The notes below the pieces were generated by a model. The model made no database searches. It had not been told where the DNA came from and worked only from the letters and a program-made list of their open reading frames with translations. From assembly GCF_042697365.1 (NCBI RefSeq), contig NZ_CP137604.1: a DNA stretch of 64,000 nt. One strand, written 5' to 3'. The number at the start of each line of letters is the position of its first letter. Within the stretch, counting starts at the first letter, position 1. The position numbers and the translations under genes were made by a program. This document shows positions 46,860 through 56,378 of this stretch, one piece after another. This DNA comes from Brucella pseudintermedia (GTDB lineage: Bacteria > Pseudomonadota > Alphaproteobacteria > Rhizobiales > Rhizobiaceae).

Positions 46860-48113
46860 TCATGCAGGACGGATCAGCACGTGACGCTTCTTGCCCAGTG
46901 ACAGCTTGATAACGCCCTGATCGTTCAGCGCGCTGGCGTCGACCATCATGCGAGGATCGCTGACCGGCTCGTCATTGATACGCACCGCGCCGCCTTCAAC
47001 ATGGCGGCGAGCCTCGCCATTGGTCGTGCACAGTTCAGCGAGAACCATCAACGCCAGAACGCCGATGCCGCCATTCAGCGTTGCCTTGTGAACGCCGACC
47101 GTCGGGAGATTTTCCGACAGTTCGCCATCCTCGAAGGTCTTGCGCGCTGTTTCCGCAGCTTCCTCGGCTGCGTCACGACCATGCAACATGGCTGTTACTT
47201 CGGTCGCGAGGATTTTCTTCGCCTCGTTGATTTCAACACCTTCAAGAGCGGCTAGCTTGGCGATCTCGTCCAGCGGAAGCGTCGTATAGAGCTTCAGGAA
47301 GCGCTCAACATCGGCATCTTCGGTGTTGCGCCAGTATTGCCAGAAATCGTAGGCGCTAAGCATTTCGGCGTTCAGCCAGATCGCGCCGCCAAGCGACTTG
47401 CCCATCTTCTGGCCCGATGCTGTCGTCAGCAGCGGCGAGGTGAGGGCGTAGAGCTGTGGCGTTCCCATACGGTGACCGAGATCGATACCGTTGATGATGT
47501 TGCCCCACTGATCCGAACCGCCCATCTGCAGGCGGATGTCGTGACGCTTGTTCAGTTCCACGAAATCGTAGGCCTGAAGGATCATGTAGTTGAATTCGAG
47601 GAATGACAGCGACTGCTCGCGGTCGAGGCGCATCTTCACCGAATCGAACGAAAGCATGCGGTTGACCGAGAAATGACGGCCAACATCGCGCAGGAATTCC
47701 AGATAGTTGATGTTGCGCAACCAGTCGGCATTATTGACCATCAGGGCGTCGGTCGGGCCATCACCAAAGGTAAGGTAGTTGGCAAAGACACGCTTGATGC
47801 CGGCGATGTTCTCGGCAATCGTATCCTCGGTCATCAGCTTGCGGGCCTCGTCCTTGAAGGACGGGTCGCCAACCATGCCGGTGCCGCCGCCCATCAGCGC
47901 GACGGGCCTGTGGCCGGTCTGCTGGAGCCAGTGCAGCATCATGATCTGGATCAACCCGCCCGCATGAAGGCTCGGAGCCGTAGGATCGAAGCCGATATAG
48001 GCTGTCACGGTTTCCTTGGCCAACAATTCGTCGAGGCCACTTTCATCGGAAATCTGATGAATGAAGCCGCGCTCGGAAAGCGTGCGAAGAAAATCGGATT
48101 TGAAACCGGACAT
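46860..48113 (-). CDS. tyrS: tyrosine--tRNA ligase
   Basis: This class I synthetase charges tRNA-Tyr. The 417 residues show HAGG (residues 50-53, the HIGH motif) and KMGKS (the KMSKS motif), with an S4 RNA-binding domain at the C-terminus (GGAVRINDEPVSDPRMMV). The start at 48113 (MSGFKSDFL) is preceded by AAAAGGA; the frame is open to 48308 but without family similarity. Confidence 0.95.
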   Translation of the reverse strand: MSGFKSDFLRTLSERGFIHQISDESGLDELLAKETVTAYIGFDPTAPSLHAGGLIQIMMLHWLQQTGHRPVALMGGGTGMVGDPSFKDEARKLMTEDTIAENIAGIKRVFANYLTFGDGPTDALMVNNADWLRNINYLEFLRDVGRHFSVNRMLSFDSVKMRLDREQSLSFLEFNYMILQAYDFVELNKRHDIRLQMGGSDQWGNIINGIDLGHRMGTPQLYALTSPLLTTASGQKMGKSLGGAIWLNAEMLSAYDFWQYWRNTEDADVERFLKLYTTLPLDEIAKLAALEGVEINEAKKILATEVTAMLHGRDAAEEAAETARKTFEDGELSENLPTVGVHKATLNGGIGVLALMVLAELCTTNGEARRHVEGGAVRINDEPVSDPRMMVDASALNDQGVIKLSLGKKRHVLIRPA

Positions 48114-48258
48114 TCCTTTTCCCTGACTGGTAAGGCGAGGTTGAAACTGGCCGCAAGCGGCTGCCTGCATCCATGTGATAAGTCCGCCTTTAGCACCAAT
48201 CAACCGCCAATAACAAGGAAACTCCCGAATTGGCGGGTTGCAAACCGGTAATTTGGCT

Positions 48259-48591
48259 TCAATGTTGCGCTGTGTTCGAAAACAGATTGAGCACAATGAC
48301 CCCGGCAATAATCAATCCCATGCCAAGCACTGCGGCCAGGTCGAGCTTTTGTCCGAAGACGAGCCAGCCGATCAGCGCAACGAGCGTCACGCCTATTCCA
48401 GACCAGACCGCATAGGCGATGCCGACGGGAATGCTCTTCAAAGTCAGGGAAAGAAAATAGAAGGCCAGCCCATAAGCGACGACGACGATGAGGGATGGTC
48501 CCAGCCGGGTAAAGCCTTCGGATGCCTTGAGGCTGAGCGTTCCGATGACTTCGGACACGATGGCAATGGCGAGGATAGCATAAACCGGCAT
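48259..48591 (-). CDS. small multidrug resistance (EmrE/Sug-type) transporter
   Basis: The 110-residue protein has four membrane helices, with the essential Glu in the first (VSEVIGTLSLK) and the EmrE-type IAYAVWSGIG in the third. Such dimers exchange protons for cationic compounds. The Trp-containing motif favours the Qac/EmrE type over the guanidinium type; this is a judgement by eye. Confidence 0.9.
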   Translation of the reverse strand: MPVYAILAIAIVSEVIGTLSLKASEGFTRLGPSLIVVVAYGLAFYFLSLTLKSIPVGIAYAVWSGIGVTLVALIGWLVFGQKLDLAAVLGMGLIIAGVIVLNLFSNTAQH

Positions 48592-48653
48592 GTCAGGCTC
48601 GCGAGCTGGATGTGAAAGGACGAATCATTTGAGGGCAATGACAGCATCGCATG

Positions 48654-48682
48654 AAAAATCCGGCGGGAGACCCGCCGGATAA
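48654..48682 (-). terminator. terminator after the alpha/beta hydrolase gene
   Basis: ATCCGGCGGG (48658-48667) pairs with CCCGCCGGAT (48671-48680) around AGA. On the minus strand the stem is followed by TTTTTC. Confidence 0.85.
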
Positions 48683-48721
48683 GACGCTGCAAATCTGGAA
48701 AGCGACTTGCCGGATTGTTTT

Positions 48722-49396
48722 TCAGCGAAGGCGCTTCGGACGCGCTTCCACCAGTTCGCCAGCCAGACGGCGATCGAGATATTCGGCGCAATCCTCGATG
48801 AGTTCATCGCCCTGACCAGTGAAAAAGTGGTTTGCGCCCGCAATCGTGGTCTGGGTGATCGTGATGCCCTTCTGGGTCTTCAGCTTGTCGACCAGAGCCT
48901 GCACGTCCTTTGGCGGCGCAACCTTGTCATTATCACCATGAATGATGAGGCCGGACGACGGGCAGGGCGCCAGGAAGGAGAAATCGTAGGTGTTCGGCTG
49001 CGGGGCGACCGAAATGAAGCCTTCGATTTCCGGGCGGCGCATCAGGAGTTGCATGCCGATCCACGCGCCGAACGAATAGCCGGCAACCCAGCATGTCTTG
49101 GAATCGGGGTGAAGCGCTTGAACCCAGTCGAGCGCGCTCGCCGCATCCGACAGTTCGCCCGCGCCATGGTCGAATTCGCCCTGGCTGCGTCCAATACCTC
49201 GGAAGTTGAAGCGCAACGTGGTGAAGCCGCGCTGCTGGAACATGTAGAAAAGATCATAGACGATCTTGTTGTTCATCGTTCCGCCGAACTGCGGATGCGG
49301 ATGAAGGATAAGCGCGATCGGAGCATTCTTTTCTTTGGAAGGCTGATAACGACCTTCAAGGCGTCCGGCAGGGCCGTTGAAAATGACTTCTGGCAT
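48722..49396 (-). CDS. alpha/beta hydrolase
   Basis: The 224-residue protein has the nucleophile elbow GYSFGA (Ser108), an acid residue in IHGDNDK and a catalytic His in GANHFF. It opens with the HPHPQFGGTMNNK block of the COG2945-type hydrolases. The substrate is unknown. It is divergent from the cysteine desulfurase gene. Confidence 0.88.
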   Translation of the reverse strand: MPEVIFNGPAGRLEGRYQPSKEKNAPIALILHPHPQFGGTMNNKIVYDLFYMFQQRGFTTLRFNFRGIGRSQGEFDHGAGELSDAASALDWVQALHPDSKTCWVAGYSFGAWIGMQLLMRRPEIEGFISVAPQPNTYDFSFLAPCPSSGLIIHGDNDKVAPPKDVQALVDKLKTQKGITITQTTIAGANHFFTGQGDELIEDCAEYLDRRLAGELVEARPKRLR

Positions 49397-49529
49397 GTGT
49401 ACTCCGCTCGTAACGGGAAGGCCGGACTTCAGCGGCGAAACTTGACGTCTTTGGATGCCGCTTCTAGAACCGGTTTGAAATTTCGACAGACTGAAAGCGA
49501 GTTTCAGTTCCTATGGGGGCTTAATAGGC

Positions 49530-49555
49530 TTTTCTTGATTGAAAATTCAAGAAAA
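49530..49555. promoter_or_regulatory. perfect palindrome ahead of the cysteine desulfurase gene
   Basis: TTTTCTTGA (49530-49538) and TCAAGAAAA (49547-49555) form a 9-bp inverted repeat with 8 bases between. It ends 36 nt before the GTG. The size and spacing suggest the site of a dimeric repressor. It resembles iron-responsive operators of rhizobia (TGA-N-TCA) without matching their usual spacer. Confidence 0.5.
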
Positions 49556-49591
49556 TTGCGCTTCCAGAATTTTGTTTAGGAGATAGGTACG

Positions 49592-50752
49592 GTGAACGGG
49601 AGCGGCAAGAGGCTCTATCTGGATTATAATGCCAGCGCTCCGTTGCTCGATAAGGCGCGGGATGCAGTCATCAACGCGCTCGGCATTACCGGAAACCCGT
49701 CTTCCGTGCATCGCGAAGGCCGCGCCGCACGCGCGCTCGTTGAAGCTGCGCGCCGCAGTGTGGCCGCACTCGTCAACGCACGTCCTGACCATGTTTTTTT
49801 TACATCGGGAGCAACGGAAGCCGCTTCGACACTGCTGACGCCGCACTACATGATGGGACGTTCGCCGGTTCGTCTGTCACATCTTTATGTAAGCGGCACG
49901 GAACATCCCTGCATGTTGTCGGGAGGTCAGTTTGCAGCCCAGGACGTCACGGTTCTGCCGGTGGACGCAAACGGCATCGTGGAACTTGATTCCTTGAGGG
50001 CGGTTCTTGATCGTCACGACAAAAGTCAGGGGCTTCCGCTTGTCGCGATACAAGCGGCCAATAATGAAACGGGCATCATCCAGCCGATTGCGGAGATCGC
50101 TGCCACCGTGAAGGCTGCCGGCGGCGTTTATATCGTCGATGCGGTTCAGGCAGCAGGGCGGATTAAATTAGATATTACAAATAATTGCGGAGATTATTTC
50201 ATAATTTCCTCGCACAAGATTGGCGGACCAAAGGGTGTCGGCGCAGTTATCGCCATATCCGATCTTATGATGCCGCGCGCGCTCGTTCGCGGTGGAGGTC
50301 AGGAGAAAGGGCACAGAGCGGGAACCGAAGCGCTGCCGCTGATTGCCGGTTTTGGAGCTGCGGCCGATGTCGCCAAGGCGCGGCTGGATAGCGATGGCTG
50401 GTCCCCCGCGATGCGGGACCGGCTGGAAACGGGGCTGACTGCGATTGCTCCAGACGCGGTGATTTACGGCAGGTCGGTTGATCGTCTGCCGAATACGACG
50501 TTCTTTTCCCTGGAGGGGCAGAAGGCCGAAACCGTGCAGATCGCATTTGATCTTGGCGGGGTCGCTCTTTCAGCAGGGTCGGCCTGCTCGTCCGGCAAAG
50601 TCGGTCCGAGCCACGTGCTGTCCGCAATGGGGCACGGAGACAGTCTCGGGGCCATCCGCGTCTCACTTGAGCCAACAGCAACGCCCGATCAGGTCGACGC
50701 GTTTCTCGAAGTTCTTCGCAAGATCGTTGAGCGCCGCGCGAAAAGAGCCTGA
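49592..50752 (+). CDS. cysteine desulfurase (IscS/NifS type)
   Basis: The 386-residue PLP enzyme takes sulfur from cysteine. PLP-binding Lys209 is in SSHKIGGPKG and the catalytic Cys332 is in SAGSACSSGKVGPSHV, the extended Cys loop of class I (IscS/NifS) desulfurases. GTG is the start, with AGGAG 9 nt upstream. It lies 254 nt before sufB, separated by an intergenic region, while a second desulfurase (sufS) is inside the suf group. It may supply sulfur to Suf or to other pathways. Confidence 0.92.
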   Translation: MNGSGKRLYLDYNASAPLLDKARDAVINALGITGNPSSVHREGRAARALVEAARRSVAALVNARPDHVFFTSGATEAASTLLTPHYMMGRSPVRLSHLYVSGTEHPCMLSGGQFAAQDVTVLPVDANGIVELDSLRAVLDRHDKSQGLPLVAIQAANNETGIIQPIAEIAATVKAAGGVYIVDAVQAAGRIKLDITNNCGDYFIISSHKIGGPKGVGAVIAISDLMMPRALVRGGGQEKGHRAGTEALPLIAGFGAAADVAKARLDSDGWSPAMRDRLETGLTAIAPDAVIYGRSVDRLPNTTFFSLEGQKAETVQIAFDLGGVALSAGSACSSGKVGPSHVLSAMGHGDSLGAIRVSLEPTATPDQVDAFLEVLRKIVERRAKRA

Positions 50753-50786
50753 TCGCAAGCTCAAAATTGAAATGCTGAAGCGGGGC

Positions 50787-50801
50787 CGCAGATCATCTGC
50801 G
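50787..50801. promoter_or_regulatory. palindrome in the sufB upstream region
   Basis: CGCAGATCATCTGCG is a perfect 7-1-7 palindrome about 205 nt before sufB. The single-base centre rules out a hairpin terminator, so an operator is the more likely reading. A weaker GATT/AATC repeat is at 50835-50847. Confidence 0.3.
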
Positions 50802-51006
50802 AGTACGCGATTTTACCACGTATTTTTTTAAGTTGATTGTTTTAATCGCATTTTTTCGGGCAAATTTGAACCCGGCGCTTGAAATTCAGTTTAGAGAGGT
50901 TTTAAAGAAGGGTCACGCACACTATATCGAGACGGTAACCAAGACTATTATCGCCTTGACGTTTGCAACTGTCGGGCCTTGACCCCGACGAGGATGGAGA
51001 ACGCCG

Positions 51007-52530
51007 ATGCCTGCAGTGCAGGAGACCATTGATCAGGTCCGCGGCCTTGACGTGGACCAGTACAAGTATGGCTTCGAGACGACGATCGAAGCCGAGAAGG
51101 CTCCCAAGGGCCTGAACGAAGATATTATCCGCTTCATTTCCGCCAAGAAGAACGAGCCGGAATGGATGCTGGAATGGCGTTTGAAGGCCTATGAACGCTG
51201 GCTCACCATGGAGGAGCCGACATGGGCGCGCGTCGATTATCCGAAGATCGATTTCCAGGACGCATATTATTATGCGGCGCCGAAAAACCAGTCCGGCCCG
51301 AAGTCGCTCGATGAAGTCGATCCGGAACTGCTGAAGACCTACGAAAAACTCGGCATTCCGCTGCGCGAGCAGGAGATTCTGGCTGGTGTGCGCAAGCAGG
51401 GCGAGCCGAGCGAAATCGACGGTAATCCGTCGGACAATGTTTATGCGTCGGGCCGCGTTGCGGTTGATGCCGTGTTCGACAGCGTCTCCGTGGTTACGAC
51501 CTTCAAGGAAGAACTGTCGAAGGCGGGTGTTATTTTCTGCTCGATTTCGGAAGCGATCCGCGAACACCCTGAACTCGTACAGAAGTATCTGGCGTCCGTC
51601 GTTCCTGTTTCGGACAACTATTATGCGACGCTGAACTCGGCTGTCTTTACGGATGGTTCGTTTGTTTATGTTCCGAAGGGCGTTCGTTGCCCGATGGAGC
51701 TTTCGACCTACTTCCGCATCAACGAGAAGAACACCGGCCAGTTTGAACGGACGCTCATCATCGCCGATGAAGGCGCCTATGTTTCCTATCTGGAAGGCTG
51801 CACCGCGCCGCAGCGCGACGAAAACCAGCTGCACGCGGCTGTCGTTGAGCTGATTGCGCTCGAAAACGCCGAGATCAAGTACTCGACGGTCCAGAACTGG
51901 TTCCCGGGCGACAAGGACGGCAAGGGCGGCATCTATAATTTCGTCACCAAGCGTGGCGATTGCCGTGGCGACAATTCCAAGATTTCGTGGACGCAGGTTG
52001 AAACCGGCTCGGCAATCACCTGGAAATATCCGTCCTGCATTCTGCGCGGTGACAATTCGCGTGGCGAGTTCTACTCGATTGCCGTTTCGAACGGTCATCA
52101 GCAGATCGACTCTGGCACCAAGATGCTGCACCTCGGCAAAAACACGTCGAGCCGCATCATTTCGAAGGGTATTTCGGCTGGCAAGTCGAACAACACCTAT
52201 CGCGGACAGGTTTCTGCCCATCGCAAGGCAGAGAACGCACGTAACTTTACCCAGTGTGACTCGCTCCTGATCGGCAATGATTGCGGCGCACATACCGTGC
52301 CGTATATCGAGGCAAAGAACGCCACGGCGCAGTTCGAGCACGAGGCAACCACCTCCAAGATTTCGGAAGACCAGCTGTTCTACGTGATGCAGCGCGGCAT
52401 TCCGGAAGAGGAGGCCATCGCTCTCATTGTCAACGGCTTCGTGAAGGAAGTCATTCAGGAACTGCCGATGGAATTTGCCGTGGAAGCCCAGAAGCTTATC
52501 GGCATTTCGCTTGAGGGCAGCGTCGGTTAA
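51007..52530 (+). CDS. sufB: Fe-S cluster assembly protein SufB
   Basis: SufB is the scaffold subunit of the SufBCD complex that builds Fe-S clusters. The 507-residue protein has the beta-helix core and the SLLIGNDCGAHTVPYIEAKN block with the conserved Cys. GGAG precedes the ATG. It is the first gene of sufB-sufC-sufD. Confidence 0.96.
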   Translation: MPAVQETIDQVRGLDVDQYKYGFETTIEAEKAPKGLNEDIIRFISAKKNEPEWMLEWRLKAYERWLTMEEPTWARVDYPKIDFQDAYYYAAPKNQSGPKSLDEVDPELLKTYEKLGIPLREQEILAGVRKQGEPSEIDGNPSDNVYASGRVAVDAVFDSVSVVTTFKEELSKAGVIFCSISEAIREHPELVQKYLASVVPVSDNYYATLNSAVFTDGSFVYVPKGVRCPMELSTYFRINEKNTGQFERTLIIADEGAYVSYLEGCTAPQRDENQLHAAVVELIALENAEIKYSTVQNWFPGDKDGKGGIYNFVTKRGDCRGDNSKISWTQVETGSAITWKYPSCILRGDNSRGEFYSIAVSNGHQQIDSGTKMLHLGKNTSSRIISKGISAGKSNNTYRGQVSAHRKAENARNFTQCDSLLIGNDCGAHTVPYIEAKNATAQFEHEATTSKISEDQLFYVMQRGIPEEEAIALIVNGFVKEVIQELPMEFAVEAQKLIGISLEGSVG

Positions 52531-52604
52531 CCGACGCGCCCATTCCATCTCGCATCAGATTTTCTGGCCAGCCTTTTCCTGGCATTAGAACAAGGTTTAC
52601 ATTC

Positions 52605-53360
52605 ATGCTTGAGATCAAGAACCTCCATGCAAAGATCGCCGACACGGATACCGAGATCATCCGTGGTCTGAACCTCACCGTGAACAAGGGTGAAGTTGCT
52701 GCGATCATGGGTCCGAACGGTTCGGGCAAATCGACGCTTTCCTATATCCTCGCCGGTCGCGAGGACTATGAAGTCACCGAAGGTGACATTCTCTATAATG
52801 GCGAGTCGATCCTCGATCTCGACCCGGCGGAACGCGCCGCCAAGGGCATTTTTCTGGCATTCCAGTACCCGATGGAAATTCCGGGCGTTGCCACGATGGA
52901 ATTCCTGAAGGTTGCGATGAACAGCCAGCGCAAGGCGCGCGGCGAGCCGGAACTGAAGATTCCGGAATTCATCAAGCGCGTGAAGGACGCCGCCGGCGGC
53001 CTAAACATCGACATGAACATGCTCAAGCGCCCGCTTAATGTTGGCTTCTCGGGCGGCGAAAAGAAGCGCGCTGAAATTCTTCAGATGCAGCTTCTGGAAC
53101 CGAGCCTCTGCGTCCTCGACGAAACCGATTCCGGTCTCGACATCGATGCGCTGAAGATCGTTTCGGAAGGCGTGAATGCCCTGCGTTCGCCAGATCGCGC
53201 CGTGGTCGTCATTACGCACTATCAGCGTCTGCTCGAACATATCGTTCCAGATAGCGTGCACGTGCTGTACAAGGGCCAGGTCATCAAGTCCGGCGACAAG
53301 AGCCTCGCGCTGCATCTTGAAGAAAATGGTTATGCCGACGTAATCGGCGAAGCTGCCTGA
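52605..53360 (+). CDS. sufC: Fe-S cluster assembly ATPase SufC
   Basis: SufC is the ABC-type ATPase of SufBCD. The 251 residues have Walker A GPNGSGKST (36-44), the signature FSGGEKKRAEI and Walker B LCVLDETDSGLD. It is located in the cytoplasm without membrane partners. Confidence 0.96.
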   Translation: MLEIKNLHAKIADTDTEIIRGLNLTVNKGEVAAIMGPNGSGKSTLSYILAGREDYEVTEGDILYNGESILDLDPAERAAKGIFLAFQYPMEIPGVATMEFLKVAMNSQRKARGEPELKIPEFIKRVKDAAGGLNIDMNMLKRPLNVGFSGGEKKRAEILQMQLLEPSLCVLDETDSGLDIDALKIVSEGVNALRSPDRAVVVITHYQRLLEHIVPDSVHVLYKGQVIKSGDKSLALHLEENGYADVIGEAA

Positions 53361-53373
53361 GGAGGGATGGATC

Positions 53374-54651
53374 ATGAATATCCAGACCGCCCCAGCTTCA
53401 AAGCCGCGAACGCCGGCTGAAAGCGCGCTGATCGACAGCTTTGCCGACCGTATGGGCGACCTGCCGGGCAATGGCGATGTTGTCGTTGCACGTGATGCGG
53501 CGCTTGAATCGCTCAAGGAAAACGGCATTCCGTCACGTCGCGTCGAAAGCTGGCACTACACGGATTTCCGTACGCTTCTGAAAGGCGTGGCGCCCTTCGA
53601 CACTTCAGCGGGAACGCAGGCCCTGCCTGCGCTCATCGCAGGGTCGTCGATTGTTGCCGCAAGCAACGGCGTTGCGCTTGGTGCGAATGCGCCTGGAGGC
53701 GTGTCGCTGACGCCAGTCCGCGAAGCGCTGGCTGATGGCTCGCTCGTCACGCAGCTCCGGTCGCGCGGCTTCGACGATACGATTGGCCAGATCAATGCTG
53801 CCTATGTGAGCGATGGCTGGATGGTTTCGATTGCCGATGGCACCGAACTGGAGGCTCCGCTGGAGCTCCAGAATATCCAGAAGACCGGACAGGGACACAC
53901 GCGTTTCCCGGTTCGCATTGGAGCTAATGTCAAGGCGACGATTGTGGAGCGTCAGAATGGCGGCGAGGGCGATGCCTTCTCCACTTCTGTCAACCACGTA
54001 ACCGTTGGCGACGGCGCCGAGATTCTCTGGGTTATCCTGCGTGATTTCGGTCAGGCAACGCAGCTTTCGCAGTTCAATGCGACGATGGGCAAGGGCTCCC
54101 GCCTGACGCTTTACGTCATCAATGCGGGCGGCAAGCTGGTGCGTCAGGAAGTCCACGTCAACGTTGCCGGAGAAGATTCCGACTTCGAACTTCGCGGCCT
54201 CAATCTGCTGGCTGACGACAGCCATACCGACGTGACCATGACGGTGGGCCATCTGGTGGAGAACACCCGTTCGACCGAGATCGTCCGCAATGTGGTCAAG
54301 GACCGTGCGCGCGGTGTCTTTCAGGGCATGATCCGCGTTGCGCAGATCGCTCAGAAGACCGACGCCCGCATGGCCTGCAACACGCTGCTGCTGTCGGACG
54401 ATGGCGAATTCGATGCCAAGCCGGAACTCGAAATCTTCGCGGATGATGTGGCCTGCGGCCATGGCGCGACGGTTACGGAACTGTCGAAGGACTATCTGTT
54501 CTATCTGATGGCCCGCGGCATTCCGGAAAACGAGGCACGCGGCCTGTTGATCAAGGCATTCATTGCCGAGATTATCGAAGAGCTGGAAGACGAAACGCTG
54601 GTTGAGGCACTGGAAGAAGTGCTGTCCAACTGGCTCGCCAGCCATGCCTGA
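53374..54651 (+). CDS. sufD: Fe-S cluster assembly protein SufD
   Basis: SufD pairs with SufB and SufC. The 425-residue protein has a helical N-terminus (RRVESWHYTDFRTLLKG) and the SufBD beta-helix (DDVACGHGATVTELSKDYLFYL). AGGAGGGA lies just before the ATG, 13 nt after sufC. A terminator-like hairpin follows the stop. Confidence 0.95.
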   Translation: MNIQTAPASKPRTPAESALIDSFADRMGDLPGNGDVVVARDAALESLKENGIPSRRVESWHYTDFRTLLKGVAPFDTSAGTQALPALIAGSSIVAASNGVALGANAPGGVSLTPVREALADGSLVTQLRSRGFDDTIGQINAAYVSDGWMVSIADGTELEAPLELQNIQKTGQGHTRFPVRIGANVKATIVERQNGGEGDAFSTSVNHVTVGDGAEILWVILRDFGQATQLSQFNATMGKGSRLTLYVINAGGKLVRQEVHVNVAGEDSDFELRGLNLLADDSHTDVTMTVGHLVENTRSTEIVRNVVKDRARGVFQGMIRVAQIAQKTDARMACNTLLLSDDGEFDAKPELEIFADDVACGHGATVTELSKDYLFYLMARGIPENEARGLLIKAFIAEIIEELEDETLVEALEEVLSNWLASHA

Positions 54652-54659
54652 TTGATTGA

Positions 54660-54690
54660 GGCGGAGCGTTTGAATGCGCTCCGCCTTTTC
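54660..54690 (+). terminator. hairpin with short T run between sufD and sufS
   Basis: GGCGGAGCG (54660-54668) pairs with CGCTCCGCC (54677-54685) around an 8-base loop, and TTTTC follows. Within an operon this would be an attenuator that lowers sufS and sufT relative to sufBCD. Confidence 0.7.
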
Positions 54691-54716
54691 CTGCCGGAAC
54701 GGCAAGAGGAACGATC

Positions 54717-55961
54717 ATGGACCAGAAGAATCCGCTGATTGCGGCTTATGACGTCGAGGCGATCCGCCGGGACTTTCCGATTCTTTCGCGAGAAGTGCAT
54801 GGCAAGCCGCTCGTCTATCTCGACAATGGCGCATCGGCACAGAAGCCACAGAGCGTCATCGACGCGGTTGCTCACGCTTATTCCAACGAATATGCCAATG
54901 TTCATCGCGGACTGCATTTCCTGTCGAATGCGGCAACGGACGCCTATGAAAAATCGCGCGAGACGGTACGCCGCTTCCTGAACGCCAGTTCGGTTGACGA
55001 AATCGTCTTTACGAAAAACGCGACAGAGGCGATCAACACGGTCGCCTATGGTTATGGCATGCCGAACATCGGTGAGGGGGATGAAATCCTCCTGTCGATC
55101 ATGGAGCATCACTCCAACATCGTGCCGTGGCATTTCATCCGGGAAAGGCAGGGTGCGAAGCTCGTCTTCGCGCCGGTGGACGATGAAGGCATCTTCCATA
55201 TCGAAGAATTCGAGAAGCGCCTGACGGATCGCACCAAGCTTGTCGCGATCACGCATATGTCAAATGCGCTTGGAACGGTGACGCCGATCAAGAAGATCGT
55301 GGAACTTGCCCATGCGCGCGGCATTCCGGTGCTGGTCGATGGCAGTCAGGGTGCTGTGCACCTGCCTGTCGATGTGCAGGATCTGGGCTGCGATTGGTAT
55401 GTCTTCACCGGCCACAAGGTTTACGGCCCATCCGGCATCGGCGTGCTTTATGGTCGCGCGGAAATGCTGGAAAAGATGCGGCCCTTTCAGGGCGGCGGTG
55501 AAATGATTGAGGAAGTGACGGAAGAAAACGTCACCTATAATCATCCGCCGCACCGCTTCGAGGCCGGTACGCCGCCAATCGTTCAGGCGATCGGTCTGGG
55601 TGCTGCGCTTGAATATATGGAAAAGATCGGCCGTCACGCGATCCTTGCTCACGAGGAGGACCTGCGCGATTATGCTCATGAACAGCTCGGGCGGATCAAT
55701 TCCTTGCGGATTTTCGGCAATGCCCCCGGCAAGGGAGCCATCATCTCATTTGCACTTGAGGGCATTCATGCTCATGACGTGTCAATGGTGATCGACCGGG
55801 CCGGGGTGGCAGTGCGTGCGGGAACGCATTGTGCGCAGCCGCTCTTGAAACGCTTCGGCGTCACCTCTACATGCCGTGCATCCTTCGCCCTGTATAATAC
55901 CCGCGCTGAAGTGGATGCATTGGCGGAAGCCTTGGAAAAGGCAAGGAAGTTTTTCGGATGA
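54717..55961 (+). CDS. sufS: cysteine desulfurase SufS
   Basis: The 414-residue class II desulfurase has Lys234 in TGHKVYGPSG and the short-loop catalytic Cys372 in RAGTHCAQPLL. It supplies sulfur to SufBCD, normally with a SufE or SufU partner; neither is in the window. Its stop overlaps sufT by 4 nt (ATGA). Confidence 0.95.
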   Translation: MDQKNPLIAAYDVEAIRRDFPILSREVHGKPLVYLDNGASAQKPQSVIDAVAHAYSNEYANVHRGLHFLSNAATDAYEKSRETVRRFLNASSVDEIVFTKNATEAINTVAYGYGMPNIGEGDEILLSIMEHHSNIVPWHFIRERQGAKLVFAPVDDEGIFHIEEFEKRLTDRTKLVAITHMSNALGTVTPIKKIVELAHARGIPVLVDGSQGAVHLPVDVQDLGCDWYVFTGHKVYGPSGIGVLYGRAEMLEKMRPFQGGGEMIEEVTEENVTYNHPPHRFEAGTPPIVQAIGLGAALEYMEKIGRHAILAHEEDLRDYAHEQLGRINSLRIFGNAPGKGAIISFALEGIHAHDVSMVIDRAGVAVRAGTHCAQPLLKRFGVTSTCRASFALYNTRAEVDALAEALEKARKFFG

Positions 55962-56332
55962 CCGATATGGAACAGAAAGTTCAGGACCAGACCGCCTTTT
56001 CTGCCTCTGCCATTCCGCAGGAAGAACTCCTGCGCATGACGGATGACATCATTGCGGCCCTGAAGACGGTTTATGATCCAGAGATTCCAGCCGATATTTA
56101 CGAACTCGGCCTTGTTTACAAGATCGATATTGAAGACGATCGTACTGTCAAAATCGAAATGACGTTGACGGCACCTGGCTGCCCTGTTGCGGGCGAAATG
56201 CCAGGCTGGGTCGAGAACGCGGTCGGCGCAGTCGAAGGCGTTTCGATGGTGGAAGTCACCATGACCTTCGATCCACCATGGACGGCGGACCGTATGTCCG
56301 AAGAGGCGCAGGTGGCCGTTGGCTGGTACTGA
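55958..56332 (+). CDS. sufT: SufT / MIP18-family (DUF59) Fe-S maturation protein
   Basis: The 124-residue protein has the DUF59 core KTVYDPEIPADIYELGLVY and the TAPGCPVAGEMP loop with its conserved Cys. SufT-type proteins help Fe-S cluster maturation or transfer. It is coupled to sufS by overlap. Confidence 0.92.
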   Translation: MTDMEQKVQDQTAFSASAIPQEELLRMTDDIIAALKTVYDPEIPADIYELGLVYKIDIEDDRTVKIEMTLTAPGCPVAGEMPGWVENAVGAVEGVSMVEVTMTFDPPWTADRMSEEAQVAVGWY

Positions 56333-56342
56333 AATCAGTCCT

Positions 56343-56374
56343 TCTATCCCGAAGTTGCGATGATTCGGGATAGA
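56343..56374. terminator. hairpin at the end of the suf group
   Basis: TCTATCCCGAA (56343-56353) pairs with TTCGGGATAGA (56364-56374). It sits between converging sufT and the glycosyltransferase gene; the flanking T content is modest. Confidence 0.6.
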
Positions 56375-56378
56375 ACGT

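Noticed and set aside
50902..52548. Long minus-strand open frame of 548 codons opposite sufB
   Set aside because: It is the antisense shadow of sufB, whose protein is unmistakable. The translation is low in family signals.
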